Below are positions 51,266 through 62,546 of a stretch of 64,000 nucleotides of DNA, one piece after another. A program made the position numbers and the translations under genes. Each line of letters begins with the position of its first letter. The stretch's first letter is position 1. The notes below the pieces were generated by a model. That model ran no database searches and was not told where the DNA came from. It worked only from the letters and a program-made list of their open reading frames with translations. The DNA lies in NCBI RefSeq assembly GCF_900880675.1, contig NC_044191.1, positions 18,657,728 to 18,721,727 on the forward strand, in the 5' to 3' direction. Source of the DNA: Sparus aurata (Eukaryota > Chordata > Actinopteri > Spariformes > Sparidae).

Positions 51266-52798
51266 TTTTCATCTCTGTCGGGAACAATAACACCCAGTGT
51301 GGTTGCCTCTAAGAGGGAGCAGATGCTGGAGCTGCTGCCCACTCAGTGCACTAAACCTCCCACCGCAAGACTCTGAATCCTGTCCCTCCTCCTCCTCCAC
51401 AGCCACAAAGAACACAGAGCAGCGACACCAGCGCCAGCTCTGGCCTCCACCTCCCACCTCCAGCAAGGCAGGGTGGCTAGGTTCACGTACACAGTCTGCA
51501 GTGTCTTGAGGGGGAAAAAAAGCAGTGGCAGAGTACGTCCTTGGAGCAAAGTATGAGAATTTAAAAGACAAAGAAAAATAAAAAATGGTTGGAGGTGTAA
51601 TAACTCTCTACAAACAACTTTTGAAGTCTTCCCTCCATTATTTCCTGCCTCATTTCTCAATTCCAACCTGAAATATGTGTCATTATGGACCATATCAAAA
51701 TGCAGTTTGTATTGATTTCAAAACATGAACTGTAGGTTGTTTTCTTGGGACAGTTAATTTTCACTTATTTCATTTATAGATCTCAGTTCGATCATTTCTT
51801 CCAGGAGAAAACGTACACATTTTATCATCAGGTTAAAGGGGCACTTTAATATCAACAATACTTATGAGTTAATAATACAAACTCCGGAATATTTATTTTT
51901 TCTGTTACTGAATAAACAAACTGTTCTCAGAGAAAAATAAGTTCCAGAACACTGTTTGAAGCTTAAAAGGTGGCAGGGTCCGCCAAAGTAAAACAGTATG
52001 AAATTGTGTTGTCCATTAAGGTCAGTTTATTTATTCAGTTTATTCAGTTAGGAAAACGAAGAGAGTCTGTGTGCCGTCTCTTTGAATGAAGATTTCTAAC
52101 CCAAAACTACAGAGTTCACCTTCAAATCTCAATCACATATTTTGAAGTATTTTTCAGTTTTTTACAGGACATTCTCAGTCACCTCTAGGATCTTTGCGTT
52201 TGCGTTGGCTCTATAGGTGCAGCAAGGAGCAAAAATGAGTCGAACACTGGGCTTGATTTATTTTAGCAGGCACACTGGGTGGGTGGGTCATATAAACATC
52301 ATTTGTAAAGGCATATGTTGTAAGCCTCTGACCTCCTTGGAAACCTGGTTAAAGTAAATCAAGCACAGCATATTCCTTGTTGCATCTGCAGAGAGTTAAC
52401 ATCTAAGAAGCGGTTAATAAGACAAAACCGCATTACAATAGAAGCAATATTGGTAAAAATGTTAATAAAACTGCACTTTTACTGTGAAACGTTTGTTAAC
52501 ACTGAAATTAAGTGATGGTAACTGATAAGAATTTGCAAAAATCACAAACATATGGATGACTGTGGCTTTATGAGACTATATAACTGCCTCTGAGAGACAA
52601 TAACTTTCAGAGACACATGTGAAACTGGTCTGTTTTAGTTGCTGTAACTTCGGGGCAAAGTGGGTGAAGCCTTTTAAATAACTTTAATCAAAATATGACA
52701 CTGATACTGCACATTCAGGATAAAAAAAAACTGTTCAACATATACAATATCACAGATTTAAAGGTTAAATCTCCATTACTTTTTGCTGAGAGCTTCCA

Positions 52799-52819
52799 AC
52801 ACACACACACACACACACA
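52799..52819. repeat. (AC)n microsatellite
   Basis: About ten AC units. Confidence 0.95.
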
Positions 52820-55800
52820 TAAATATACACACACTAAAGTCCTGACCCTCATCTAATTATCCCACAGATCTGCAGCTCTGTGCACCCAGCTTCCTGCCAC
52901 TCCAGATGTGCCTACAGCATCTCTGATGTCTATTTAATGTTCCCCAGCAAAGTGACCATCTGTTTATGCACTCTGGCTGTTCCCCTCCTTCCCCTCTCTA
53001 TCTCTCTCCCTCTTCACTCCCTGTGTTTAGTGAAGACTTTTAAGAGGCTGGGCAACATCTGACATACATGGACCTAATTGATTCTCTTCCTCTTGAAATT
53101 GTTACAGTGTGTTTTGTGTCAAGGTACCATTCACCAAGTAGACGCGTTTCCAGTATCTTCTTAACTGCATGATACATTGGTTTTCATCTCAAGTAAGCAG
53201 TGCCATGCCTTTTCTTTACTCGATGAATCTTTCTTATTTAAACAACTTTTTTTTAAAGCTGGATCAGATCAAACTTTCCGGCACACTCGCTCTTCCCTGC
53301 ATGCACTTGGCAAGAGACTGAATGATTGAACTTGAAGGATCCGCTCTCTTGAAACACAGCGCATGCCTCCTCCAAAGCCAAAACCATATTGCCTCCGCGC
53401 TCTGCCTCTGCAATGCACCTGTGTGTCTGGCTTCATTTTCTGCTGTAAAAATATTTGCACTGCTGTCCTATTTTATTAACTTTTAATACAAAAGAGAAAT
53501 GTTCCAGCTCTGAAGGTGATTTGGGGGCCCAGCCTTAAGCATTGTGTTCGAGCTTTAATGGGGGGGATTCTGCCGCAGTACAATTTGCCGGCCTGATGAA
53601 TATTTGCTGGTAAGCTGGAACATCTTATGTCATGTGTTGTGATCTTCACACATGGTGCACCAACACTTCACTGGCTGGTCCCTCAGGGTTAAATCCAATC
53701 GGACTGTTTGTTCTCAGTGCTGATGGTGTTTGGATTGTGTTTGACAGATTAACTCAGTGTTCCACCAGCGGTATGATCATCAGAGACCTTCTGCCAAGTT
53801 CGATGGGCTGGTCTGTCCATGTAAAATGGCCCAAACTCTTATCGGTGATCAAAAAATTGATTTTTGGTTTCATACCAGACTGATCAGTTGTCGTTAGTGA
53901 GCGTTTTTGGAATATGAGTGAAGATATTCACTGTCGCCTTTTAGCCCCTCTGTACAAACAGAGATTGACCCCTGGCCTTCCTCAGTCAGGGTGCCATAAG
54001 CCTCTAGAGCTCCAGTCAAATGGAACATGGGATAACACCCAGTTGTGTCACCGCATTATGTAATGGCTCTGGTCTACGTCTGTGTGCATGTCGATCTGCT
54101 CAAAAACCTGATGGCAAGGGAAACATCTTAACATATGCAAAATGGTATCACACTGAACGTATGCCCTCACATGGGCCTTAATGTGAAATAATATTCAAGA
54201 TTAACTATCAATATTGATAAAGTAAAGTGAGTGTCTTCTTGAAAGGCTGACAATAGCGAGAAAAATGTGCATAACAAGTTGCTTGACTCCCAGGTGACAT
54301 CTCCACCAACAGTCTAAAATCCAAAGGTAGTAGGTAATAGGTAGTTTACAGTGACTTAAAAATAACCCCAGAACGTTTGGTAGTTTTAATTAAATTAGTG
54401 AAACAACTCAAATTGTTAAGTGTAACTGAGGAAAATGTGTTGTTTCCATCTGACCTATTATAGTGTACACACTAGTCTTTGTATGATGTAATTTGATCTG
54501 ATATTCAGTTTTTTTTTCTTTTATCTCTGATGTCTCCTCTCAACAACATAAAAATGGACTCAAGATTTCACAATTCATACTTCCCTAAATGCAAATATGA
54601 AGAATTTCTATATTAATATTTAAAATGAACATGAAGAAAATTCCGTCATGAAATTAATAATAATGAGAAGGCGTGATTAAGCGGGTGGTTGTAAATATGG
54701 TTTTGTTAATGGGGTTGTCAACTGGTCATGGCCCATCTGTGATTTGTCATTGGATCAGACCCATGACACCCCCAGAAGGCTTAACAGTAAATTCAACCCA
54801 TTACACTCTGCCTCTCAACACTTAAGAGGCCTTTTGTGATTTACACTGGAAACATTAACTTCAGAGACAGTTTCTGGACTTGTATTCTTCAGCTGCTACA
54901 GAAAAAACAGTTGAACGAATACACATGCTAGGTATTTGCTCTTTTATGATATATATCATCCAGCGCAGAGAGTCCAGCTCCTCTGAGCCCTGTAATGAGA
55001 CTGTTGACATTACCCTGGAAAATGACCGCCTGGAGATAACAATGGAGCTAAGCACGGTAACTATGGAAAGTGAAAGGACACAGTGCACGTGTCAAACAGC
55101 CATGGTAAATGCATAGGGAACCAGGAACCGGTGCTGGGAGCACCGTCATTGTTTCCACCAAATCCAGGTTCTCACACTTTTACTGGTCCATGTGTCTGGG
55201 TGTGGTGCCATCCAGCTGCCGGAGCTTTCTTTGTGACCAAATGTACACCGACCATGCAGTTAGTTGCCCTGGTGACAGTTCATAGGGGACAGTGAGGGAG
55301 GTGGGTCCAATAAACACATTCAAGTAACATATGAACAAAATTCTCAGCATTGCTTCAAAAATATTTTTTTCACACTTTCGTCAGTCCTTTTCATGTTCAG
55401 TGTTAAAATATCTCACATCTGTCCCATTTCTCTAGCAAAAGTAAGCGGTTCACCATGGAATAAAAGTGGTCGACCAAAAAAATGTTAATTGTCACATGGC
55501 ATTTCGGTATAAATAGTCACTGAAACACTGTCAGATCTAATTTACAAAGAGAAGAAGTATACACATGTCTCAAAGCAAGTCTCAGACAATGTAATTTTCC
55601 CTGGAGTTTTAGGGCAAAAACCTCAATTTGTATTTCAAAATTGGGGCATTGCAGCAGGCTATTCTGAACCTGCTTTACGCAGCTCTGTTGGCAACATGGA
55701 AAAAAATGCCAGACCTCTCGTCCTATCGTAACCTTATAATTTTATGCTTCACTGTATTTCCCCACACAGTTTGGACTGTTCAGAGGCGTCCAGTTCACGT

Positions 55801-56130
55801 GTTTCCTGCAAAGAAAGATTACTTTGAAATCTAGAAGGAGATATTTGATAGATATCTGAGACATCAGATGGTACCTACAAAGTCACATGTTCCCAAATTC
55901 ATTGTTTCATTGTTCCGAAATATAGTAGAGCCAACTAAAAATAGACAATACGCATAAAATCTTCCAACATAGTGCATGTGTTTCTCTGCCACACTATCAT
56001 CAGTTACTGTGATGAAGTGCGTATTATATTAGTGTGTATTTTTCATATGGTCTGAAGATACTCATTTGCCAGTTTTGTCTTTTAGATTGATTTGAAAGCT
56101 GTTAAACGGACTTGTGTGTGAAAAACAAAC

Positions 56131-56475
56131 CCAAATGTCAAGTCAAAGTCAATCATGACAATTTAAGTGAAGTGTCAAGTTACTGGAGATGTGTAGTCCA
56201 AGTTGAGACTGAAGTTGAAGTCAGTCAAGAAAAGTCCATTGGAACAAGTTAAAGTCAGTTACGACAGGGCTGCATCAAGTCTCTCAGAGAAAGTCTTAAG
56301 TCAAAGAAGTGTGAGACATGGCCAAGTCAAGCATCAAGTAAAAGCCCATAAAGAAACAGTCCAGGTCAAGTCTCAAGTCAAAATCAATCAAGACGAGTCT
56401 GTCAGAGCAAGTTAGAAGTGTCTCAAGTGCTTGATGATGGCAAGTCCAAGTTAGGTCTCAAGTCTTTATAGGCAA
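56131..56475 (+). repeat. Degenerate AAGTC/CAAGTCAA array
   Basis: Motifs caagtc, aaagtca and caagtctcaagtc recur about every 6 to 20 bases through about 340 bp, with intervening divergent sequence. It is a decayed short-period satellite. The frame open at 56203-56415 (QVK/KSQVK-like repeats) is a by-product of the repeat. Confidence 0.75.
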
Positions 56476-57685
56476 TTTATCAGTTAATGTATAACGCTTT
56501 CAGGCGTGGTCTACAGATTCTCTCAGATACCTGGTTTTCTGTGCCAAGATGTTGAGTCTTGGTGAAAGATTGATGCTTTTGTCTCATTCTCAGTATTTGG
56601 GAATATGACAAATGTCCAATCCAGGAAAACCATATTTCCAGGAGCGACTGACAGTAAAGTGGTTCTTCCTGTTATTGGCTGGAATACCTGGCCCTTTTCA
56701 TAGCTATTGAAAAACAGACTATTCTGCAAAAATATATATTTACATTTCCCAAAATTGCATCGTGGGGGTCTGTGGGTTTTGGACCGGCCACATGGGTTAG
56801 TTTTTATGTTGCTTGTATTATGTATTTGCTTGTAATTTGTAGCAAGCGTCCGTGATATGTTGCAGTCAGAAAATACTGTTATTGCTTGAATGCAAATGGG
56901 TATCTGCAAACAGGTTTTATGTGCCACTAGAGATTACCTCCGAAACAGATCCTGCAGGAAACATCTTGACGCCAGCCAAACTATTTCAAAGATTGCAGAG
57001 CTCTTACAATATAAATGTAAATATTTTGAGATGTATTTTACATAGTGTGGGTCATTAATACTTCATACCAGCTGTTCTTCATGTATTGGCTCCAGTAAAG
57101 CATCGCTGCAGTGAAATATAACCTGCAGCATGCTGGCACCTCTCCATTATGTTACGGTCCCATATTTACAACTTGCTGCTGCAGCTTCAGCCCACTCAAC
57201 TCCCCCAACATAACGGACTTCTTCCCAGATTTACTCTGAACCTCCTCCCTGAGGTCCAACTTTGTTCTTGGACCACAAACGGTTGCTGGGGAATAGTCGA
57301 GGGCCCGCGTTAGCAATCTTCAGCGCCTTGGAGTGTGACATGTGGAGTTGTGTTACAATTGATGTGGACAACTAATGATGAGAACCAGTTGAAATGATCA
57401 CAACTGCCTGGAGAGCACAACTGTATGAGAAGCGAGGGTTATTTATTATTTATCACTTGGTATAACAGCTTTCAAGTCTGCTATCGCAATTGTGTTGTTG
57501 AGGCTTTTGAAAAAAATATATTGTTACGCCTTTATTTTCTAAGAACTTTTCTTAAAGCTAATTTTTCATTTTTTGTTGATTCTGGCACCCCCTGTGGACA
57601 AAAGCCTTATGAGCACTAATAGACCATATTCCCACAGCAGCCATTTTCCTCTGACGCTCAGGGTGGCAAGCTCAAATGCTAGGAT

Positions 57686-57852
57686 AATGTTATGCTGCTG
57701 TGTTCCAGGTTGCAAGTCGTATTAACATACAGTATAAGTTCTGACAAATTGTTCTTTACCAGTACTACTACAAGTGATCCACAAATGAAAAGACAAAAGA
57801 TAATGAAACTCCGGAAGGACATTGGGCCATATTTCAAGTTAAAACAACATAT
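57686..57852 (+). pseudogene. THAP-domain relic, plus arm of an inverted pair
   Basis: From the ATG at 57687 the frame reads MLCCCVPGCKSY then a stop: the start of a THAP zinc finger (C2CH) with its first CxxxxC. A different frame downstream (about 57785-57850) gives KLRKDIGPYFKLKQH, resembling the W..+.R.D.GPYF..KH stretch found in THAP domains of fish transposons. The tryptophan is lost. At least one frameshift and one stop separate the parts. THAP fingers occur in P-element and Kolobok-type transposases and in host THAP genes; transposon origin is favoured by the degraded inverted layout. Confidence 0.65.
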
Positions 57853-58076
57853 TAGTCGACCCCATTTGCTAACATTTGCATTCAACCATTTATAGCTAAC
57901 ATTACCGTTTGACTACATCTATTGCGCTTTAGTTCAAGGCTTAAATAAATGTTTCCAAGATTTTAGAGTTAATTTATGGCTTTCCTGTGGTATTGTAACA
58001 ACATTAAACAGTAATCTAGAAAGTGGTAGAATGGTAGCTTTAGCCGTTGTCAAATAGAAGCATCCTGATTCTCAAT

Positions 58077-58209
58077 TATGTTGTTTTAGGTTGAAATATG
58101 GCCCCATGTCCCTCCAGATTTTGCTTATCCATTGTTTTTTGCAGTTGCTGATCAATCGTGATTTTCTGTGTTTGTATGACTTTAAACCTGGACCACAGCA
58201 GTATGACAT
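58077..58209 (-). pseudogene. THAP-domain relic, minus arm of an inverted pair
   Basis: The minus strand reads CCGPGLKSYKHRKS and then KKQWISKIWRDMGPYFNLKQ, an open THAP-like order in one frame. Here the conserved W is kept but the second cysteine of the finger is changed (PGC to PGL). The DNA pairs with 57686-57852 over most of its length, the other arm having about 30 extra bases in the middle. The 224-bp spacer has no recognisable feature. Confidence 0.65.
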
Positions 58210-60063
58210 TTGTGGTTTTTGTATAAAATGTTTCAGCGTTAGGTATTGCAGTGCTTCACAGAAAAATAACTTGATAATAAATGGCAATAACTGTTTGGAA
58301 AATACAAAGAAAAAGGTGTTTCATACTTAAAGATTGGTGCGCTCACTCAACCAATTTTGAGACTTGTGTCTTTGGTTTTCTCATTTCCATGCTTGGCTCC
58401 TCTCAGCTGAAAAGTGGCGCTGAATCCAAACTTAACACAGGAACAATGCAGTATTCAACACTACCTTAATGAGATGTTTTCAACTCCCAACCCGCCTCGG
58501 ATTTCACATCAACAAGGAAAGGGAAGATCTGCCAATTTTGTGGCTAGAAAATGTCAAGCTGCTCCGGATGCTTTCTTCAACAAACACGTTGCCTCCAGCA
58601 AACTGCTCAAGCTGGTCAACCTTTTGACAGGATGAAAACTACCTAACTGATTTTGATCTTTGGATCTCTTTCAGCTCATTGGCTGATCTTCAAAAAGTTC
58701 ACATGTTAATAAATCACATCCTCAGAACAAAACGTATATATTCAACCTGAAGGACCAATATTTTTGTCCCTTTGACTCTGTCAAAAAGTTGCACACTATT
58801 GCTTTGCTGTATCAAAAATAACACGGAACCTGACAGCAGAGCTGTGGTCCAATCGGATGCTGTAAATTAATCGGCCATTTATTTTGGAATTCAACCCTTT
58901 CTTTGGTTTCAGTTGCTTATTAGCCACAGCTTTACTTTAATGCCTGGCTTGGCGAACTCCAACACGGCACCCTCGCAATCAAATTGGAAACAGACTTTTA
59001 CCTTCTGCCTCTCTCACAAAAGATACTCTGCTCCACAGGTTGCTTTCTTTTCTTTTCATGCAAAGCAAAGTTCTTTTATAACTTGCTGTTGAATATTGAT
59101 ATGATAACAATGGCTTAGTAATGCTCTGTAATCCATGAAGTTTTCTTTCTTCCGTGAAACATGCTAAGTCATGACCCCAGTATGGTGCTCATATGTTGTT
59201 TTAAAGTCTCCTGCTGTGTGAGCCTGTAAAGAGAAAATTAAGCAGAATGCATGCCAAATGGTCAGGTAGCGCACGCCATGACCACTGAGCGTCAGTCTTC
59301 TTCCTGGGGATCTTACAAAGTCATGCTACATACATATTTGATGTTTTATATGTTAAGCAGATAAATTACATTCACAACATCTGTATCCACTGTTGCTCTA
59401 CGTGCAAACATTTGGACCTTGAACACATTGCGGACCAAGTGTCAACCATCAAGTCCCATTTGAAATTCGAGCAAACTGCTTTTCTTGCAAAGGTCAACCA
59501 CTTTGACCTCCGACTGGAAACGCAACCATGTCTTATCTTTTCCTTCTGTGTTAACGTTACAGGAACTCACATGTATTCTGGCTTGCATTTCTGCCACAAA
59601 TATCTGCAAGTAAGGTTTTTATCCGTGTCATTCATCCTACATCCATACATCATATATAAGAGGTCTTGCTTAGACCAGGAAACCAAAGCCACTCTGACGG
59701 TTCGTCTCCACAGAGGGCAAGAGAACAGAAAGAATGCAGCGTAGGCAGCGATACAGAGCAGCTTACCGATTCACATAGCATCTCATTTAAAGTTGACCTA
59801 TTTTAACTATTTTTACTTTAAAATGAAAAAAGACATTGTGACAGTGCTCCCCCACCCTGCCTGAATGGTCTGCATCCTTTCGTTGAAATACATGGGTTTC
59901 AAATCTGTTTCTCTTTAGCAATATGTCTGTGTGGGCCCAAAACAGCAAAAACAAACCAAATGGTCTGGCAGCACAGCCAATGCAACTGCTTGCTGTGTGA
60001 ACGCTTCAGAAATGGCTTCACCTCAGTCATTTAACAAGTACTGTAACCTTTTTTTTCTTACAG

Positions 60064-60193
60064 CTACTACAACTGGAAGACACAGGTGTCCACATCTAAC
60101 TCGAGCCCCAACTTTGAGGTGATTTATGACGACCCCAATGGCCTTCTCTTCAAGAACACAAGGGACAAAAAGATCCTGAACGTGGATCCCTTG
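60064..60193 (+). CDS. cfap299: CFAP299 internal coding exon (third in window)
   Basis: 130 bp: C completes the split codon TG|C (Cys), followed by 43 codons from YYNWKT through SNSSPNFEVI and GLLFKNTRDKK to KILNVDPL. This matches the human blocks FYNW, SNSSPNYQVI, GLLF and RKILNVDP. The acceptor is cttacag ending at 60063 and the donor is gtaggt at 60194. The exon ends in phase 0, which fits the terminal exon. The family shares no enzymatic motif that I can name here; the block looks like a compact beta-rich segment, which is only an impression. Confidence 0.95.
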
Positions 60194-62453
60194 GTAGGTT
60201 GTTTTGTTGTTGTTGTTGTCCTGCTTTGTTTTCAAGCCCCGGGGAGAAAAATGGTCCTGCTAATGAGATTAGTTCACCTGTTCCGTGGCAGTAAAAATAT
60301 CCCAGGGAAGCAAAAAGCCCATAGGGCAGAAAAACTCTTCAAATCATTTGTGCTACACTGAGGAGATAACTTTCCATGTACCTGCAGCATCCTGTTTGTT
60401 TAACGTGCCCTGCCGTTGTTATCTCCCACTGTGTCCTGTTTTAACCATCAAATGTAAAAAAAACGTTTCAACTTTTTAAAGTTCACCTCTGCCAACTTTG
60501 CTAATCGCCTCATTTTTAGCACGTCTTAATTAACAACAGATATCAGGCACAGTAATTTTCAGAGGGAACCTACGCTATAACAGAAGCAGTTGGAGAGACT
60601 GAGCGAGAGAGAAATCAGTGGGAGGGAAAGATATTTTCTTTCCACCTGCACAAAGAATTGAGGATCAAGGGGTCGAGACAGGTGCTTCCTCCGCACTTAC
60701 AGTTCGACAGGGGCCCTGGAAGAAAAACGACTGACAGACTGGGTTTTTTTTCCCCCTCTAGTTTCCTCTTCGCTGGGGGGTAGGGAAGCAGTTGGTGGGG
60801 CTGAACTATTTTGAAATTGCAGACAGAGCTGTGGGGACTGCGTTTTTGAGGCCAAGTGCCAAAATGGCAGCACAGTGTTCTAGCTGCGGTCGAGCACCGC
60901 CCCGACCAGGCTGTCTATTAAAAACACAAGAGAAGGCATAGGAAGCCAGACACAGCAAACCACCCGTGTGCCCAGGACCAGCTCAGCTCAGCACAGCCCA
61001 GATTGGCTCGGCACAGAGGAGCACAGAACCATCCGGCTCATAACCCACCATGAGCTCACTAGCTGCTCAAGTGGCCGCAGATCCTCAGTAGATCCTTCCA
61101 AAATCAAGGCTCACATCAACTCATTTTGGGTGATTTGTTTGTTTTTCTGCCTCTATTCTACCATGACCACTTTTTCTGTCCTTGCCAAGAAGTGGGTCAG
61201 GGGTTAAAGGGTTGTCATATTTCAACTATGACAAAGGCTTCAATCTAAGTTACTTGGATGACGTGGGTGTTAATGACACATTTTGGTTTCTGTAAAAATA
61301 GATGCTTATCTTTTCGTTGGCCCGTCGTTTCCCATTTTTCCTTAATGTGCCTATGAAGTCACTTTTTATAGGTCTATTTTTATTTAAGGTCTTTTGAACT
61401 TACGAAGGAGGACTGCTTCACTTATGAGGACACCCACAAGTGTGTTTGAGGTAAAAGTGTAAATTGAGTGTAATGGCTGGCTATGGATCCACTCCCACTA
61501 CAAGCTTTTGACACACTTAGCCCTAAATAAATGCTCCCAGCTGGTCATGACTTCACATCTTAGTGGTGGGGCCATGTCAGATCTGACATTCAAAGTAACA
61601 GAAACGTCTTGAAAAATGAACCATTACTGTCACTGTCCAACGATGCTGCTTTTGGCCTCACTTATACCAGATATTGGACAAGATGTGTTCTGAATATCTG
61701 CGGTTTTGTTTGATTGCTCACATACTTAATTTGTGGCAGCTTTCACATGTGAAGTCGGCATTAAGAGATATTTTTACCGTTGAATCCAATGATTTCTTGT
61801 AATGGGAACTGTGAATCGACACAAACTTGCAGTCTCTCTGCATCTTTGAGCTTCTTTTACGTCGCAGTTGGTTGTTCAATTAAAAACACACTGTCTGGTT
61901 GAGTAGCTCTTACTAATCTCCTGTAGAAAACCATAGGCAGTTGTTTTCAGTAAACAAGCTGAGATAAACAAACCTGTCCAGCACTAAATGGCAAATTACT
62001 TGTCCTTCCTGAAGGGCCATTGTTCATATCGATGCTTTATATGGACCTGTGCCTCAAGCAAGCTGATTGGTACGGAAAAGCATGAAACAAACCACCGCAA
62101 TCATCTCTGGACAACCTTTATGGAAGTTCACAAATGTGCATTCGAAAGAAACATGTTTCAGCTTTAAAGCTCCTGGGGCTCCTCGAGTCTCATTCCCAAC
62201 TCTTCAAATACTGACACTTTTCGGTGGGAAGGTGACCCTTATTTGATGAGTTGGGCAGCCCAAAGTTTCAGTAATACTGCTTACTAACATGAACTTTAAG
62301 AAGAGTATTTGCTAATATGGCGAACATCTTGAAAACCAGTGATCAAGCAATATAGTTGTTTTAGTTTGATTAGTCTGAACGCACTATATTAAAATGTAGA
62401 GAACACTGTGCATACAGCTCCAATAACTGCTCTGAATCTGTGCTGGGTTCCAG
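60194..62453 (+). other. Last CFAP299 intron, about 2.3 kb
   Basis: Bounded by gtaggt (60194) and gggttccag (62453). The segment at about 60560-61060 is richer in G+C, with short CAGCTCAG-like reiterations near 60980, but I can name no element. The rest is unremarkable A+T-rich sequence. Confidence 0.85.
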
Positions 62454-62546
62454 TCTGGTCCCGGTGAGGACTCCAACAGGACTCTCCTACAGTCGGACCT
62501 CTACATCCATGTTGTCATCTACGATCACAACATCAGGACAGTCTAA
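62454..62546 (+). CDS. cfap299: CFAP299 terminal coding exon with stop codon
   Basis: 93 bp, 30 codons plus TAA at 62544-62546, starting in phase 0 after gggttccag. The translation starts SGPGEDSNRT and ends SDLYIHVVIYDHNIRTV. Human CFAP299 ends with a similar GDNSTR...SELYTQVVIYDH block followed by a short basic tail, so both the VVIYDH motif and the stop position agree. The first residues are less conserved than the VVIYDH part. This fixes the C-terminus of the protein. Confidence 0.93.
   Translation, partial: SGPGEDSNRTLLQSDLYIHVVIYDHNIRTV

Larger units (their letters stand above)
47650..60063 (+). other. CFAP299 intron of about 12.4 kb
   Basis: Bounded by gtaagt (47650) and cttacag (60063). 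It contains a MITE copy and an adjoining repeat tail (48256-48640), a possible repeat around 49.9-50.4 kb, a polypyrimidine tract (about 51040-51265), a CA microsatellite (52799-52819), an AAGTC-motif array (about 56131-56475) and the THAP-like inverted pair (57686-58209). I recognise nothing in about 52.9-56.1 kb or 58.3-60.0 kb. Confidence 0.9.
4052..62546 (+). other. cfap299: CFAP299 gene, 3' part (four coding exons and three introns)
   Basis: Gene-level entry. The coding sequence in the window is the join of 4052-4142, 47507-47649, 60064-60193 and 62454-62546. The exon phases fit together: the first exon starts with the last base of a split codon and ends in phase 0; the second leaves two bases (TG); the third supplies C and ends in phase 0; the last runs to TAA. 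The product matches the C-terminal two thirds of vertebrate CFAP299/C4orf22 (about 233 residues in human, from memory), including NRSGK, GYIDYAHRLKT, SNSSPN and KILNVDP blocks. The family is linked to cilia/flagella and reported in spermatogenic cells; its biochemical activity is unknown and I see no catalytic motif. The promoter and N-terminal exons lie 5' of the window. In human the gene lies between FGF5 and BMP3; neither is visible here. Confidence 0.95.

Noticed and set aside
51269..51693. Overlapping frames of 70-116 codons on both strands
   Set aside because: They arise from the low-complexity C/T-rich tract and G+C-richer flank; no protein similarity recognised.
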